Shown here in pieces: positions 44,829 to 54,680 of a stretch of DNA of 61,429 nt. Numbering within the stretch: position 1 is the stretch's first letter; every line of letters begins with the position of its first letter. The DNA lies in the NCBI GenBank assembly GCA_964567125.1, contig CAZMLC010000007.1, positions 1 to 61,429 on the forward strand, given 5' to 3'. Made by a program: the position numbers and the translations under genes. The notes under the pieces are model-generated. The model searched no databases and was not told the DNA's origin. It worked only from the letters and a program-made list of their open reading frames with translations. This DNA is from CAZMLC01 sp964567125 (GTDB lineage: Bacteria > Verrucomicrobiota > Kiritimatiellia > RFP12 > UBA1067).

Positions 44829-46706
44829 ATGCGCACCCTTTACTATGTGATTGGATTCATGCTCATGGGGAGCTCGGTATTTGACGTTCACGCAGTGGAT
44901 GTCGTGTTTCCCAATGCCGACGGCAAGGGTGATCTAGCGTCACCCGCATCGTGGAACCAGGCCTCGATTCCAGCTCCGACGAATCGTCCGGAATTCAAGG
45001 CCACCCTCGCGGGGGCTACACTTACGGCCAGCGAAGACATCAGCTTCGCGGGATTTAAAATCAATGTGAACAATATCGCGTACTCGGTGATCCTGGATAT
45101 GCGCAACGCGGCGACGGGCGCAAATCCTGGGCCCAGAAAGATCGTGCTGTCAGATGCTATCCAGAACGAGAGCGGCAACAACCTTACGTACATCAAGGGC
45201 GGTGAATGGACCGGCACGTCGATTTCCACAGGATGGGGCAAGAACGTAGACAACTACTATATACAAGGCGCGACCATGACGCTTTCAGGAGGCCTTGCCG
45301 GTACGTACGGCGGAAATGGGGCCTTGATCGAGCTTTCCGGCGGTTCGATTGTGACCGCGGTGAACGCACGCGCGCAATACAACTTTGGCAATAACTCCAG
45401 CATTCAGGTGCTCGACGGTTCGAAGCTCGTTATCACCGGTACGGGGAGCGAGGCGCTCCGGTCCGACATGAGTGCGGGCACCAACAACGGTTACGTCGTG
45501 CGCGGCGAAAATTCGCTGATCAAGAAACTTTCGACGGCACAATACGCGTCGATCGGTAGCGGCGGATATGGGGCCTATCTGCGGGTGGAGGACCGCGGCG
45601 TGGCGGACTTTGCCGGGGTGCTGAGCGTAGGCAACGCGATGAATTCCTCGAACAACGTTGTGTCGATCACAGGCGGGGGCATGCTCAAAGCTGAGGTAGT
45701 TCAGCTGGGGTATCAGATCAATGCGTGTAATAATCTGTTCGCGATCACGAACGGTGGCATCGCGGAAATCACGAGCGGTTTTTATCTCGGAAGCACTGCG
45801 TATACCAATTCTTTTGGGAACACCCTTCTGATTTCAAATGGTGTTTTCCGCGGAAAAGTGCCGACGATCGGGTTCAAGGCGGGCTCATCCAACAACCTTG
45901 TGCGCGTCACGGGTCGGCAGAGCGTGTATGAGGCCACCACGAATATCAATTCGACGATCGCGTGTATTTTCTCATATGAGAAGAACAACCGGTTCGAACT
46001 CGACGATGCGGTCTGGACGAACAATGTTGCGCCGACCACGTATTTGAACTGTTCCCAAAGTTCGTTGGGCAACTGCATATTCGAGCTCAAAAACAATGCC
46101 GAATTCTACACGACTAATCGGTTCTTGATGACTGGCATCGACTACAAAAGTGAATCTAACCTTCTGTCGATCGTATCCGGTTCGCGTCTCTATTCACGGG
46201 GTAGCGTTGGCGTGTATTCGATCGGGAACGTGTTCTCCATTTCGAATGGTACGCTGGAGACTGACGGGGACTTCACCGTTACGGCGAAGAGCCAAAGCAC
46301 AATGATGTACGGTTTCTCGAACAACTGGGTGAAGGTCGCGGGCGAACAGCCGCGGATTTCCGTCACAAACGGCACGTTCGCCCTTCAATATGCCTCGTAT
46401 CTCCAGTTCGACTATCCAGCGGCCGGCTACGCAGCGGGCGTCGTTCCCGTGAAGGCGAAGGCGTTCACGGTGTCGTCCGATTCAGCACTGATCGCGAACG
46501 GCCTCGAGGCGCGTATCAACGTTATAAAGGAAACAGAAATTGTTACGCTCGTCGAGACTAGCGGTGGCGTAACAATTCCGGCGGAGGTTTTAAACGTGGC
46601 GAACGTGAACGTGCCGAAGGGATGCGCGTTTCTTGTCTCGGCGGACAATAAGTCGCTCCTTTTGAAAATCAAAAAAGACACGGGCACCATGATCCGCATC
46701 CTCTGA
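44829..46706 (+). CDS. Exported repeat protein with autotransporter-like beta-helix pattern
   Basis: A 625-residue protein with a signal peptide (cleaved near VHAVD) and a repeating pattern N-x-[LV]-x-[IV]-[ST]-x-G, for example NNVVSITGGG, NNLFAITNGG, GNTLLISNGV and GNVFSISNGT. The spacing is about 35-40 residues, which is typical of beta-solenoid passenger domains. No C-terminal beta-barrel or sorting signal is visible; the end is KDTGTMIRIL. It may stay soluble in the periplasm or be secreted by another route. AAAGGAT lies 7 bases before the ATG. No catalytic motif is seen, and I do not recognise a named family. Confidence 0.7.
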   Translation: MRTLYYVIGFMLMGSSVFDVHAVDVVFPNADGKGDLASPASWNQASIPAPTNRPEFKATLAGATLTASEDISFAGFKINVNNIAYSVILDMRNAATGANPGPRKIVLSDAIQNESGNNLTYIKGGEWTGTSISTGWGKNVDNYYIQGATMTLSGGLAGTYGGNGALIELSGGSIVTAVNARAQYNFGNNSSIQVLDGSKLVITGTGSEALRSDMSAGTNNGYVVRGENSLIKKLSTAQYASIGSGGYGAYLRVEDRGVADFAGVLSVGNAMNSSNNVVSITGGGMLKAEVVQLGYQINACNNLFAITNGGIAEITSGFYLGSTAYTNSFGNTLLISNGVFRGKVPTIGFKAGSSNNLVRVTGRQSVYEATTNINSTIACIFSYEKNNRFELDDAVWTNNVAPTTYLNCSQSSLGNCIFELKNNAEFYTTNRFLMTGIDYKSESNLLSIVSGSRLYSRGSVGVYSIGNVFSISNGTLETDGDFTVTAKSQSTMMYGFSNNWVKVAGEQPRISVTNGTFALQYASYLQFDYPAAGYAAGVVPVKAKAFTVSSDSALIANGLEARINVIKETEIVTLVETSGGVTIPAEVLNVANVNVPKGCAFLVSADNKSLLLKIKKDTGTMIRIL

Positions 46707-46722
46707 TTAGGAATATCATCAT

Positions 46723-49125
46723 ATGGCATTTTTTTCACTTCCGGTTCTTGCTGCGGCGTTGACTGCCGTGACCTCGAACCCCTCCAATAATTTTTTCATT
46801 GTCGGACATGAGGCGAAGACAACATTGACCGCGACAGGGCTGGCGGGGGGCGAGAAGCGTCCGATACGCCTGGATGTCTACGACTTCACCTACACGAACC
46901 GCGTGGCAACGATACCGGGCGAGATTGTTGCGGATGCGAAAGGCGCGTGGAAAGGCGAGTTCAGCCTTCCTTCCGACCGGTACGGCGTGTATCTCGTCCG
47001 GCCAGTCGTCCCCGGGCTCGAACTTCCGAAACGGGGCACCGTGCCGAAAGGCGTGTTCACGTATGCGGTCCTCGCGGATCCCGCCAACATACCTGCAATC
47101 GATCCCTGGGACGCTTTTCTGGGATTGCACGGCGGCAATTATGCGTGGATGTACCAGCGCGGGGGATTGGGCGACGCGCGCAAACCGTCCGAGGACCGTT
47201 TCATCGTGGCGAACCTGCATACCTTATGCAAGGGTGGGGATTTCTGGAAGAGCGTCCTCACCAACGAAGCCGTGCAGGCACAATACCGCGCGGACGTGGC
47301 CGAATACGTGAAGGCCGCCGTGGCCGCGGGCGGTGGAAAACAGAAGCGCCGTTTCTATGAACCGACATGGGAGGCGAATCTCTATACCCCGAACGCGGAG
47401 ACCCTTGTAAAAGTGCACCAGATGGCCTGGGAAACCATTCACGAATTCGATCCGGATGCCTACGTGGGCGCGCCGACTTCGGCGGGGATCAACGACCTCG
47501 TCTTCCTGCGGTCGCTCTTCGACCTGGGCCTCGCCAAGTATATGAATGCCTTCGCGGTGCATCCCTATATCGCGGCGCCGCCGGAGGTGAACGGACTTGT
47601 GGACACGGTCCGTACGCTCAAACGCCTGCTTCGCGAGTACATGGGACGGGATGTCCCGATGATCGGCACGGAGAGCGGTCTTAACGAGCCGAACTCGCCG
47701 CTCGGCGAGAAGATGAAGCTCACGGGGCAGCTGCGCCAGAACCTCATCCTCTTCGGTGAGGGTTTTCTCTGGAATCTGCCATTCTACGGATACGATTTTG
47801 GCGCGGATGCGAACAACCAGGCTGAGGGCGACTACGGCGTATGTTACAACCCGCTCTATCCGAAAAACCGGTGGGGGCCGCGCGAAGTGCAGCCGCGGCC
47901 GATCTTCGGCGCGCTCGCGGCGTTTGGACGTCTGACCGAGGGACACCGTCCGACATGCCCGATCGAATGGCTGGGCGAGACCGTGCTCGGTTACGCCTTC
48001 GCGGACAAAACCGATACACACTGCGTGATCGCGCTTTGGGACTGGGGCGAACGCGCAACGGAAGTCGAGCTTCCCGTCGGACGCGACGCGATCGACGTCG
48101 CGGACGTGATGGGCAACGTGACGCGCCGGAAAGCGGCGGGCGGCATACTGAAACTCCTGCTCTCCGAATATCCGCAGTACATTCTGGACGCGGATCCAGC
48201 GCTCTGGGGCAAGGCGGCGCAGGCGCAACTCAAATGGGGCGAACGGAAATACACATCCGCTTCGGACAGTGCGCCCGTTGGGATCATCGACCTCGTGCCC
48301 TCGTTCGCGTCCGGCGGGCCGGGCGTGGCCGTCACGCTCGAAAACCGCACGGACGAAGCGCGGACAATCGCGCTGGAAACGCGGATCCCGGGCGAACCCG
48401 ATGCGCGGGTACGAAAAAACGTTGCGTTCACCGCGCGGCAGACGCAGCGTGTCGAGATCGCGTTCGCCGGTTTCACGCCTGATCCCACGGTGTTTTTCGA
48501 CGTCGAGGCGCGCGTCGTGCCGGAGAAGGGCGCGGTGGCGACAACAAAGGATTCGTTCAATTTTCTCCCTGTTCCATCGTTGTTCGTGTTTGAGGGAGGC
48601 AAGACGGTATCGCTCGGCTATGACGTACAATTTCTAACCTTCGATCTCTTCATTCCCGACCTGACGCCCACGAACGGCTGGACGGGGTGGGACAGCTGGA
48701 AGGGCGATTGCGTGCAGGTGGGGCTTGCGAAAAGCGCGCTCAAGAAGCGCACGCAGAATGACCTTGCGGACAATGCGGCCGAAGCGAAAAGCGAAATCAC
48801 CTTCGCGCTGACGCCGAACGGTCCCGAAATGTACCGCACCATGACGTGGGATCCGAAGCGCTTTCCGTGCGATACCCATCTTGCGGGTCAGATCGATTTG
48901 AAGGAAGCGCCGCTGACCGTGGAGAAGTCCGCGAAGGGGTTCCGATATCGCGCGTCCATCCCATGGGCGTTCCTCAACCTTTCTGCACCGAAGTCGGGCG
49001 ACACCTTCCGGTTCGCGTTTCAATTCAATGATCGGGAGCCTGGCAATCGGGACCTGAAAGAATCGAAGGGATTCGAACTTAAACAGGCTGCGCCGAAACG
49101 GTTCGGCTGGGGGACGATCAAGTGA
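46723..49125 (+). CDS. Exported clan GH-A-like glycosidase with C-terminal CBM9-like domain
   Basis: An 800-residue protein. It starts with a hydrophobic signal region (MAFFSLPVLAAALTAVTS). A beta-sandwich part (about 20-120) precedes a TIM-barrel from about 125 to 400. Candidate catalytic residues are the Glu in FYEPTWEANLY (acid/base) and the Glu in MIGTESGLNEP (nucleophile), spaced as in GH39/GH5-type enzymes. Residues about 620-800 resemble a CBM9/DOMON-like sugar-binding sandwich (GWDSWKGDCVQVGLAKS, FRFAFQFNDRE). The stop overlaps the next start by 4 nt (GTGA), so the two proteins are translationally coupled. The glycosidase family assignment is by motif and layout, not by database search. 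Confidence 0.75.
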   Translation: MAFFSLPVLAAALTAVTSNPSNNFFIVGHEAKTTLTATGLAGGEKRPIRLDVYDFTYTNRVATIPGEIVADAKGAWKGEFSLPSDRYGVYLVRPVVPGLELPKRGTVPKGVFTYAVLADPANIPAIDPWDAFLGLHGGNYAWMYQRGGLGDARKPSEDRFIVANLHTLCKGGDFWKSVLTNEAVQAQYRADVAEYVKAAVAAGGGKQKRRFYEPTWEANLYTPNAETLVKVHQMAWETIHEFDPDAYVGAPTSAGINDLVFLRSLFDLGLAKYMNAFAVHPYIAAPPEVNGLVDTVRTLKRLLREYMGRDVPMIGTESGLNEPNSPLGEKMKLTGQLRQNLILFGEGFLWNLPFYGYDFGADANNQAEGDYGVCYNPLYPKNRWGPREVQPRPIFGALAAFGRLTEGHRPTCPIEWLGETVLGYAFADKTDTHCVIALWDWGERATEVELPVGRDAIDVADVMGNVTRRKAAGGILKLLLSEYPQYILDADPALWGKAAQAQLKWGERKYTSASDSAPVGIIDLVPSFASGGPGVAVTLENRTDEARTIALETRIPGEPDARVRKNVAFTARQTQRVEIAFAGFTPDPTVFFDVEARVVPEKGAVATTKDSFNFLPVPSLFVFEGGKTVSLGYDVQFLTFDLFIPDLTPTNGWTGWDSWKGDCVQVGLAKSALKKRTQNDLADNAAEAKSEITFALTPNGPEMYRTMTWDPKRFPCDTHLAGQIDLKEAPLTVEKSAKGFRYRASIPWAFLNLSAPKSGDTFRFAFQFNDREPGNRDLKESKGFELKQAAPKRFGWGTIK

Positions 49126-50432
49126 TTAGCATTTTTTTGGCAGCGTCGATTCAGTTCCACGGGGTGATGGGGCAGAGCGCGGCGAAGGAGGAAGCGCCGC
49201 TCGAGTTCACCGGCGTGTCCTTTGTGGCGAATGGCCCGGACGAGCGCGCGTTCTTCGGAGGCGATGACGGTAAACTGTATGAATTGAAGGACGGAACGAT
49301 CGTTCGGACGGGCGTGCGGATGCAGGGCAGTTTTCTCGATTGGGACGGCAAGACCTTGCGGGCGATCGGCCAGCATGATGTCTGGGAGGTCGACCCAGCG
49401 ACGCTCGCGTTCAAACATGTGATCGGGACGCCAAATTTCCGTTTCGACCTCGCGGCGCTGGTACCGGACGATCCCGCGCATCCGTTCGCCGCGAAGGGCA
49501 AGTACGTCACATACGACAAGAAACGCGACGCGCTGATCGCGCTGGACGAAAAGGGCGCGGAACGCGGCGAACTCTTTCCGCTCCCTGAGCGACGTGAAAA
49601 AAGCGAAATCGTCGGGCTTGGGTTCTTACCGGTCTCCGGTGATCTTGTGGCCTCGTCGTATTATCCCGATCTACACATCTACCGCTTCAAGGCAGACGGC
49701 ACGCAGGTGATGGGACACGGCTGGCCGGTGCGGCGCGGGTTCGGCTTCTTCCGGAGGTCCGGTGGCGAACTCTATCACTGCGATATGCCGACCGTCTTGC
49801 GGATGGAGGAAAACCTCGCGGGCGCACGGGGAAATGTATTCGGTGTCGGGCGGGAACGCTTCACGCGCGGTTACGCGAAACAGGGGAATCGGGAATACAT
49901 CGGAACGAGCCAGGGGCTCTACGTGAAAGAACCCGGCGAAACCGAATTTCGGAAACGACTGGGCGGAATACGCCCGTTGACGGCCCTCGCGATCAATGGC
50001 AAATACGTGTATCTGTCGATGGGCGGAACGATCCGCTGGATGTATCTGGACGAGGACGAGACAGGGCCGTTCGCCTCTTCCGATGACCACATCTTGCGGG
50101 TGAACGGCGGTTGGACAGAGAAACCGTACGATCTGGCTCCGGATGGAGAGAACGTGCTCGTTGCCGCCGGCAAACTCGGGGTGTGGCGCTTCAAGCCTTT
50201 TTTGCCTGCGGCGTATGTCTTCAACCTAAAACACTGGGAACAGGTCTCCACCAATCGCTGCTCGGAGCTTTCCGGCGGAAAACCGTCTCAGGAACTGATG
50301 AACCTGCTTGTTTCCGCGAAGGTTCCGGGCGGTCTGGAACCGGGCAAGGTCGCTTGTCAGGGCAAGTGGCTTGTTGTCGAGGACAGAAAAAACTTCCGTC
50401 TGGTGCGATTCAAGGTTATTCCGGCAGAATGA
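49122..50432 (+). CDS. Exported propeller-like protein of unknown function
   Basis: A 436-residue protein beginning with a GTG start coupled to the upstream glycosidase stop (GTGA). Residues 1-20 look like a signal peptide. The rest has a repeating beta-strand pattern (GDDGKLYELKDGTIVRTG, ESDP-like turns) suggestive of a seven-bladed propeller, but no blade signature I can name. It may be a carbohydrate-binding or lactonase-like partner of the upstream enzyme. Function remains unassigned. Confidence 0.65.
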   Translation: MISIFLAASIQFHGVMGQSAAKEEAPLEFTGVSFVANGPDERAFFGGDDGKLYELKDGTIVRTGVRMQGSFLDWDGKTLRAIGQHDVWEVDPATLAFKHVIGTPNFRFDLAALVPDDPAHPFAAKGKYVTYDKKRDALIALDEKGAERGELFPLPERREKSEIVGLGFLPVSGDLVASSYYPDLHIYRFKADGTQVMGHGWPVRRGFGFFRRSGGELYHCDMPTVLRMEENLAGARGNVFGVGRERFTRGYAKQGNREYIGTSQGLYVKEPGETEFRKRLGGIRPLTALAINGKYVYLSMGGTIRWMYLDEDETGPFASSDDHILRVNGGWTEKPYDLAPDGENVLVAAGKLGVWRFKPFLPAAYVFNLKHWEQVSTNRCSELSGGKPSQELMNLLVSAKVPGGLEPGKVACQGKWLVVEDRKNFRLVRFKVIPAE

Positions 50433-50539
50433 CTCGGATTAGCTGAAAGCGGCAGCTATCTGGAGTTCCGTGCGTGAGGGTCACCACGATCACCACGGGC
50501 GTGCCGTTGGAACAATAACCTTATCAGGAAGGATCAGGT

Positions 50540-52879
50540 ATGAAGACGAGCAAAGGTCAGAAAAGGATGGGAACCGTATTGTTGTCGGGGCTGCTGGGGT
50601 TGCTGGCGGCGGGGTGGTGCTGCGCCGAGGTACCGCTGCAGGGCGAGGACGGGGTGAAACCTGCGATAGGGTGCGAGCCGTTCCCGAGCCGGTTGCATGC
50701 GTTCGTGTGGCGCAACTGGACGGTCGTGCCGCAGGCTCGGCTGGCCGAAGTCCTCGAAACCACGCCCGAGAATGTGGCGCGGGTCGCCGCGTCGATGGGC
50801 CTGCCGCCGCAGGGCGCGATCCAGCCGGAGTGGAAAGGCAAGGGCTACATCACGGTCCTGCGCCGCAACTGGCATCTGCTACCGTACCGCCAGCTCATGA
50901 AGCTGCTCGGGATGTCGCGTGAGCAATTGCGCTACTCGCTGGCCGAGGATGACTTCCTGTACATCAAGCTTGGCAGCCTCAAACCAGCTTGCGAACCGCT
51001 GCTTTACGCCGCGCCCGCGCCGGAGGAAGAGGCCGCGGCCTCGCGCTTGGCCGGATGGCTGCGCGAGGAGGGTGTGGCGGACGCGTTCGCCCAGCCGGAA
51101 GAGCCGCGCTTCGCGTTCGTTCAGGCACTGGCCAAGCCAGACCCTGCGTTTGCGATGCCCAAGGCCGAAGGCACCTCGCCTTTCGAGCTGCGCTTTATCT
51201 TCTCCTACTTCGCAGACTACGGCGATCCGCTGATCGACCCCGATGTGAAGTCTTATCCCGAGGGGCTGCTGCAGCGCCTCGCGGCGGCGGGAGTGAACGG
51301 CGTGTGGGTTCACACGGTGTTGCGCACGCTGGCGAAGGCCCCGGCCTTCCCCGAGTTCGGCGAGGATTCCGAAAAGCGCATCGCGGGGCTGCGCACGCTG
51401 GTGGCGCGCGCAAAGAAGTATGGCATCGACGTCTACCTCTACATGAACGAACCGCGCGCGATGCATGCGTCGTTCTTCGATGCGCGCCCGGAACGGGCCG
51501 CGATGCGCGGTGTGGCGTCGACGGCGGACGGTTCGGAGCGACTCTGCACTTCCAACCCCGAGGTGCGGCGCTGGATGTCCGACGCGCTGGCGTCGGTCTT
51601 CAAGCAAGTCCCGGGGCTAGGCGGCGTCTTCACGATCACGGCCTCAGAGAACCCGACGAGCTGCGCCTCCCACCGGCAGCAGGCGAAATGCGAGCGCTGC
51701 AAGCTCCGTTCCTATGCCGATATCATCGCGGAAGTCAACGCGACGATCGCGCAGGGCGTGGCATGCGGCAACCCTAAAGCAAAGACCATCGTGTGGGACT
51801 GGGGGTGGAACGACACGCAGGCGGCGGCGATCATCGAAAAGTTACCGAAGACCTGTTGGTTCCAGTCGCTCAGCGAATTGGCTCTGCCGATCAATCGTGG
51901 CGGAGTGAACTCGACCGTCAACGAGTATTCGATCTCGGCGGTCGGGCCCGGCCCGCGCGCCGCCCGGCACTGGGCTCTGGCGCGTGCCGCCGGCCTCAAG
52001 ATCTCCGCCAAGGTGCAGGTCGGCGCGACGTGGGAGTTCAGTGCCGTTCCCTACCTGCCCACACTCGACCTGGTGGCGGAGCACGCCCGCAACCTCGCCT
52101 CGGCAGGCGTGAACGGCCTGATGCTGACCTGGAGCCTCGGCTGCTACCCCTCGCCTCACCTGGAGGTGTTCCAGGCCTTCACAAAAGAGACGGCAGACAT
52201 CGGGACGGTGTTGGACCGTGTGGCGGAGCGGCACTACGGCAAGGACGCCGTTCCAATCGTGCGGCAGGCTTGGACGGCATATTCGGACGGGTTCCGCGAG
52301 TATCCCTTTAACATCGGGACGCTGTACAATGGGCCCCAGCATATGGGTCCCGCCAATCCCTTCTATCTGAAACCCACAACCTACAAGGCCACAATGGTGG
52401 GAATACCATATGATGATCTCAAATCGTGGCGTTCGATCTATCCGGACAGCGTATGGATCAAGCAGATGGAGAAAGTGCGAGACGGGTTCACGCGCGGTAA
52501 CGGCATATGGACTCGGCTGATCGCGCAGACGCCAGATTCTCTGATGCAAGAGGTCAAGCGCGAGCTGGGGCTGTTCCGTACCGTGGAGTTGCACTTCGCC
52601 TCGTGCGCGAACCAAGCGCGCTTTGTGGCTGCACGCGACAGGTTGCTGGCCGCGACCGATGAAACGACGCGTGCGGAGTGCCGCACTGAAATGCTACGGG
52701 CCGTCCGCGAGGAACTCGCCACCGCGAAGCAGTTGTTGCCGCTCGTGAAGGCCGATTCTCGCATCGGCTACGAGTCTTCTAACCAGTACTACTATATTCC
52801 GCAGGATCTGCTTGAAAAGGTACTCTGCTGCCGCTATATCGCGGTAGAACTGGAGAAAACAAATGGCACAAGTCACTGA
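50540..52879 (+). CDS. Exported TIM-barrel glycosidase-like protein with duplicated N-terminal HTH-like module
   Basis: A 779-residue secreted protein. After the signal peptide (about 1-29) there are two related ~32-residue helical units, residues about 57-88 (RNWTVVPQARLAEVLETT) and 107-140 (RNWHLLPYRQLMKLLGMS). These look like a duplicated helix-turn-helix-like module. A beta-alpha barrel follows from about residue 190 (LRFIFSYFADYGDPL, AGVNGVWVHTVLRTL), with YLYMNEPRAMH, FTITASENPTSCASH and KTIVWDWGWNDTQ as candidate active-site strands. It resembles GH20-type and related barrels, but the family is not certain. Cys-rich CASHRQQAKCERCKL may bind a metal. AGGAAGGA precedes the start. Confidence 0.7.
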   Translation: MKTSKGQKRMGTVLLSGLLGLLAAGWCCAEVPLQGEDGVKPAIGCEPFPSRLHAFVWRNWTVVPQARLAEVLETTPENVARVAASMGLPPQGAIQPEWKGKGYITVLRRNWHLLPYRQLMKLLGMSREQLRYSLAEDDFLYIKLGSLKPACEPLLYAAPAPEEEAAASRLAGWLREEGVADAFAQPEEPRFAFVQALAKPDPAFAMPKAEGTSPFELRFIFSYFADYGDPLIDPDVKSYPEGLLQRLAAAGVNGVWVHTVLRTLAKAPAFPEFGEDSEKRIAGLRTLVARAKKYGIDVYLYMNEPRAMHASFFDARPERAAMRGVASTADGSERLCTSNPEVRRWMSDALASVFKQVPGLGGVFTITASENPTSCASHRQQAKCERCKLRSYADIIAEVNATIAQGVACGNPKAKTIVWDWGWNDTQAAAIIEKLPKTCWFQSLSELALPINRGGVNSTVNEYSISAVGPGPRAARHWALARAAGLKISAKVQVGATWEFSAVPYLPTLDLVAEHARNLASAGVNGLMLTWSLGCYPSPHLEVFQAFTKETADIGTVLDRVAERHYGKDAVPIVRQAWTAYSDGFREYPFNIGTLYNGPQHMGPANPFYLKPTTYKATMVGIPYDDLKSWRSIYPDSVWIKQMEKVRDGFTRGNGIWTRLIAQTPDSLMQEVKRELGLFRTVELHFASCANQARFVAARDRLLAATDETTRAECRTEMLRAVREELATAKQLLPLVKADSRIGYESSNQYYYIPQDLLEKVLCCRYIAVELEKTNGTSH

Positions 52880-52984
52880 AAAGTGGGCTCGAGGGAGAGG
52901 AGCTAGACTTTGTATCGAGACAGAGGGAGGTCGTTTCCTGATACCCGTCAAAGGTAACGGCGCTATTGTTGTCATACAGTGATG

Positions 52985-53013
52985 TTGAAAAGAGTAGGCA
53001 ATATCAGTAAAAT
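52985..53013 (+). promoter_or_regulatory. Promoter for the GH39-like gene
   Basis: TTGAAA (52985-52990) and TAAAAT (53008-53013) with a 17-bp spacer. The 10-mer CATACAGTGA sits just before the -35 box at 52973-52982 and is repeated at the iclR promoter. Confidence 0.55.
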
Positions 53014-53109
53014 ATACGGCAGTGTGCAGTTGGAATAAGTGACAACGATTATTACACGGACAAAGGTTCAATCTGGGGATGCTCGTGAACCTGCAAGGAG
53101 AAGAGAGCA

Positions 53110-54660
53110 ATGACGACATTTCGTTACACGATGGGGGTGTGCCTTACAACGGCGGTGTTTTCCTCTGTTTTCGGTGCGGAAGCGCTTGAGAACAAACCGA
53201 AACCAGTGGCATTCAAGGATGCGGCGAAGATTAAATCATGGGATGCGTGGCAGGACCATAAGAAGAAGGACATGCCCAAAGAGCGGCCGTGTGTGACCTG
53301 GAAAAAACTGAACGCGCTGAATCCCGGTCTGAAGCAAGTCGGGCGTCTCGTGACGCGCGACGCCAAAGAGATCAAATCCTCCATGTGGTCAATCGGATGC
53401 GAGACGATGGACCGCGATTACGCGGATTGGGATGCCTACAAGCACCTGCTCGGTCCGCTCGGCGCTAAGCGTGGGCGTCTTTTCAGCGGCTGGGCGAAGA
53501 CCGAGCAAGAAAAAAACCGGTATGACTTCACGTGGCTAGATCCGCAGGTTCGGGAGATGGCGGCGATGGGCGTGAAGCCATGGATCTGCCTGAGCTATGG
53601 CAATCCGGTTTGGGGGAGTGACTTCCGTCTCGGTATGCGCGTCAAGCAGGTGACGAGCGATCCTGCGGCGTTTGAGGCGTGGATCCGTTTCTGCGTGGCG
53701 TGTGTGGAGCGTTACAAAGATGTCGTGGACGAATGGGAAATCTGGAATGAGCCCTTCGGACAAGGGGATGAGTATGCCGAGATGTTTTATCGTACGGGCA
53801 AGGCAATTCGTGCGGTTCAGCCGACCGCGAAGATCTATTGCACGGCGATCACTTTCCCGAAGGACTATGTGGCGGTGCTCGAAAAATTGCAAAAGGAGAA
53901 CGCGACTGACCTCGGATCGCTCTTCATCTACCACCCGTATGGCGCGAATCCCGACACCTCTTACGCCTCGATGGCCGAGCCGCTGCGTAAGCTCGTGAAG
54001 CAATACAACGCCTCCTACGACATTTTTCAGGGAGAGGTGGGATGTCCCGCGCAACTCGAGTTTGCGCATGCAAGCGCTAACCTCGAATGGACCGAATATT
54101 CCCAAGCCAAGTGGAATCTGCGGCGCACGATTGGCGATGCTGTGCGGCATATCCCCAGCAGTGTTTTTACGATGATTGATCTGCAGTACACCTTCATGTT
54201 GCAGAGCTTCGGGATGGTTCGCTCCAACACACTCAAAGAGTTTGTTTATCGCCGTCCGAGCTACTTCGCGATGCAAAACGTCTTCAGTTTATTCGATAGT
54301 GAAACATCGCCAAGTGCGGTTACAACACCTTATGCGTTCACCCGCAGCCTACTGGCCGATCCGCGCGACACAAAGCCGCGTACACTCACGTGCGCCGAAT
54401 TCGTGCGCCACGGCAAACCCTTGCGCCTGTATTGGTACTCCGACCGCATGCCGTCGAACCTGCTCGAATTCGACAGGGTGAGCATTGAAATCCCCCGGAG
54501 CCTTGCGGAGCCGGTGTGGACGGAAATGATCACGGGGCGGGTTTTTGAAATCCCCAAAAGCGACATCAGGAACGAAAACGGCAAAACCGTGTTCACCGGG
54601 ATCCCGATGTGGGATTCACCGGTCATGATTTCCGAAAAGGAAAGTGTGCTGTCCCGCTGA
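53110..54660 (+). CDS. Exported GH39-like glycosidase
   Basis: A 516-residue secreted glycosidase of clan GH-A. The signal peptide ends near FGAEA. The acid/base glutamate is in WEIWNEPFG (about residue 215) and the nucleophile in DIFQGEVGCPAQ (about residue 310). A C-terminal sandwich domain (ILEFDRVSIEIPR-like) follows the barrel. GH39 members are beta-xylosidases or alpha-iduronidases; which one applies cannot be told. AGGAGAAGAG precedes the ATG. It ends 20 bp before a RhaT-type permease gene, so cleavage and uptake of the product may be coupled. Confidence 0.8.
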   Translation: MTTFRYTMGVCLTTAVFSSVFGAEALENKPKPVAFKDAAKIKSWDAWQDHKKKDMPKERPCVTWKKLNALNPGLKQVGRLVTRDAKEIKSSMWSIGCETMDRDYADWDAYKHLLGPLGAKRGRLFSGWAKTEQEKNRYDFTWLDPQVREMAAMGVKPWICLSYGNPVWGSDFRLGMRVKQVTSDPAAFEAWIRFCVACVERYKDVVDEWEIWNEPFGQGDEYAEMFYRTGKAIRAVQPTAKIYCTAITFPKDYVAVLEKLQKENATDLGSLFIYHPYGANPDTSYASMAEPLRKLVKQYNASYDIFQGEVGCPAQLEFAHASANLEWTEYSQAKWNLRRTIGDAVRHIPSSVFTMIDLQYTFMLQSFGMVRSNTLKEFVYRRPSYFAMQNVFSLFDSETSPSAVTTPYAFTRSLLADPRDTKPRTLTCAEFVRHGKPLRLYWYSDRMPSNLLEFDRVSIEIPRSLAEPVWTEMITGRVFEIPKSDIRNENGKTVFTGIPMWDSPVMISEKESVLSR

Positions 54661-54680
54661 AAACAACTATTCTTCTACCT

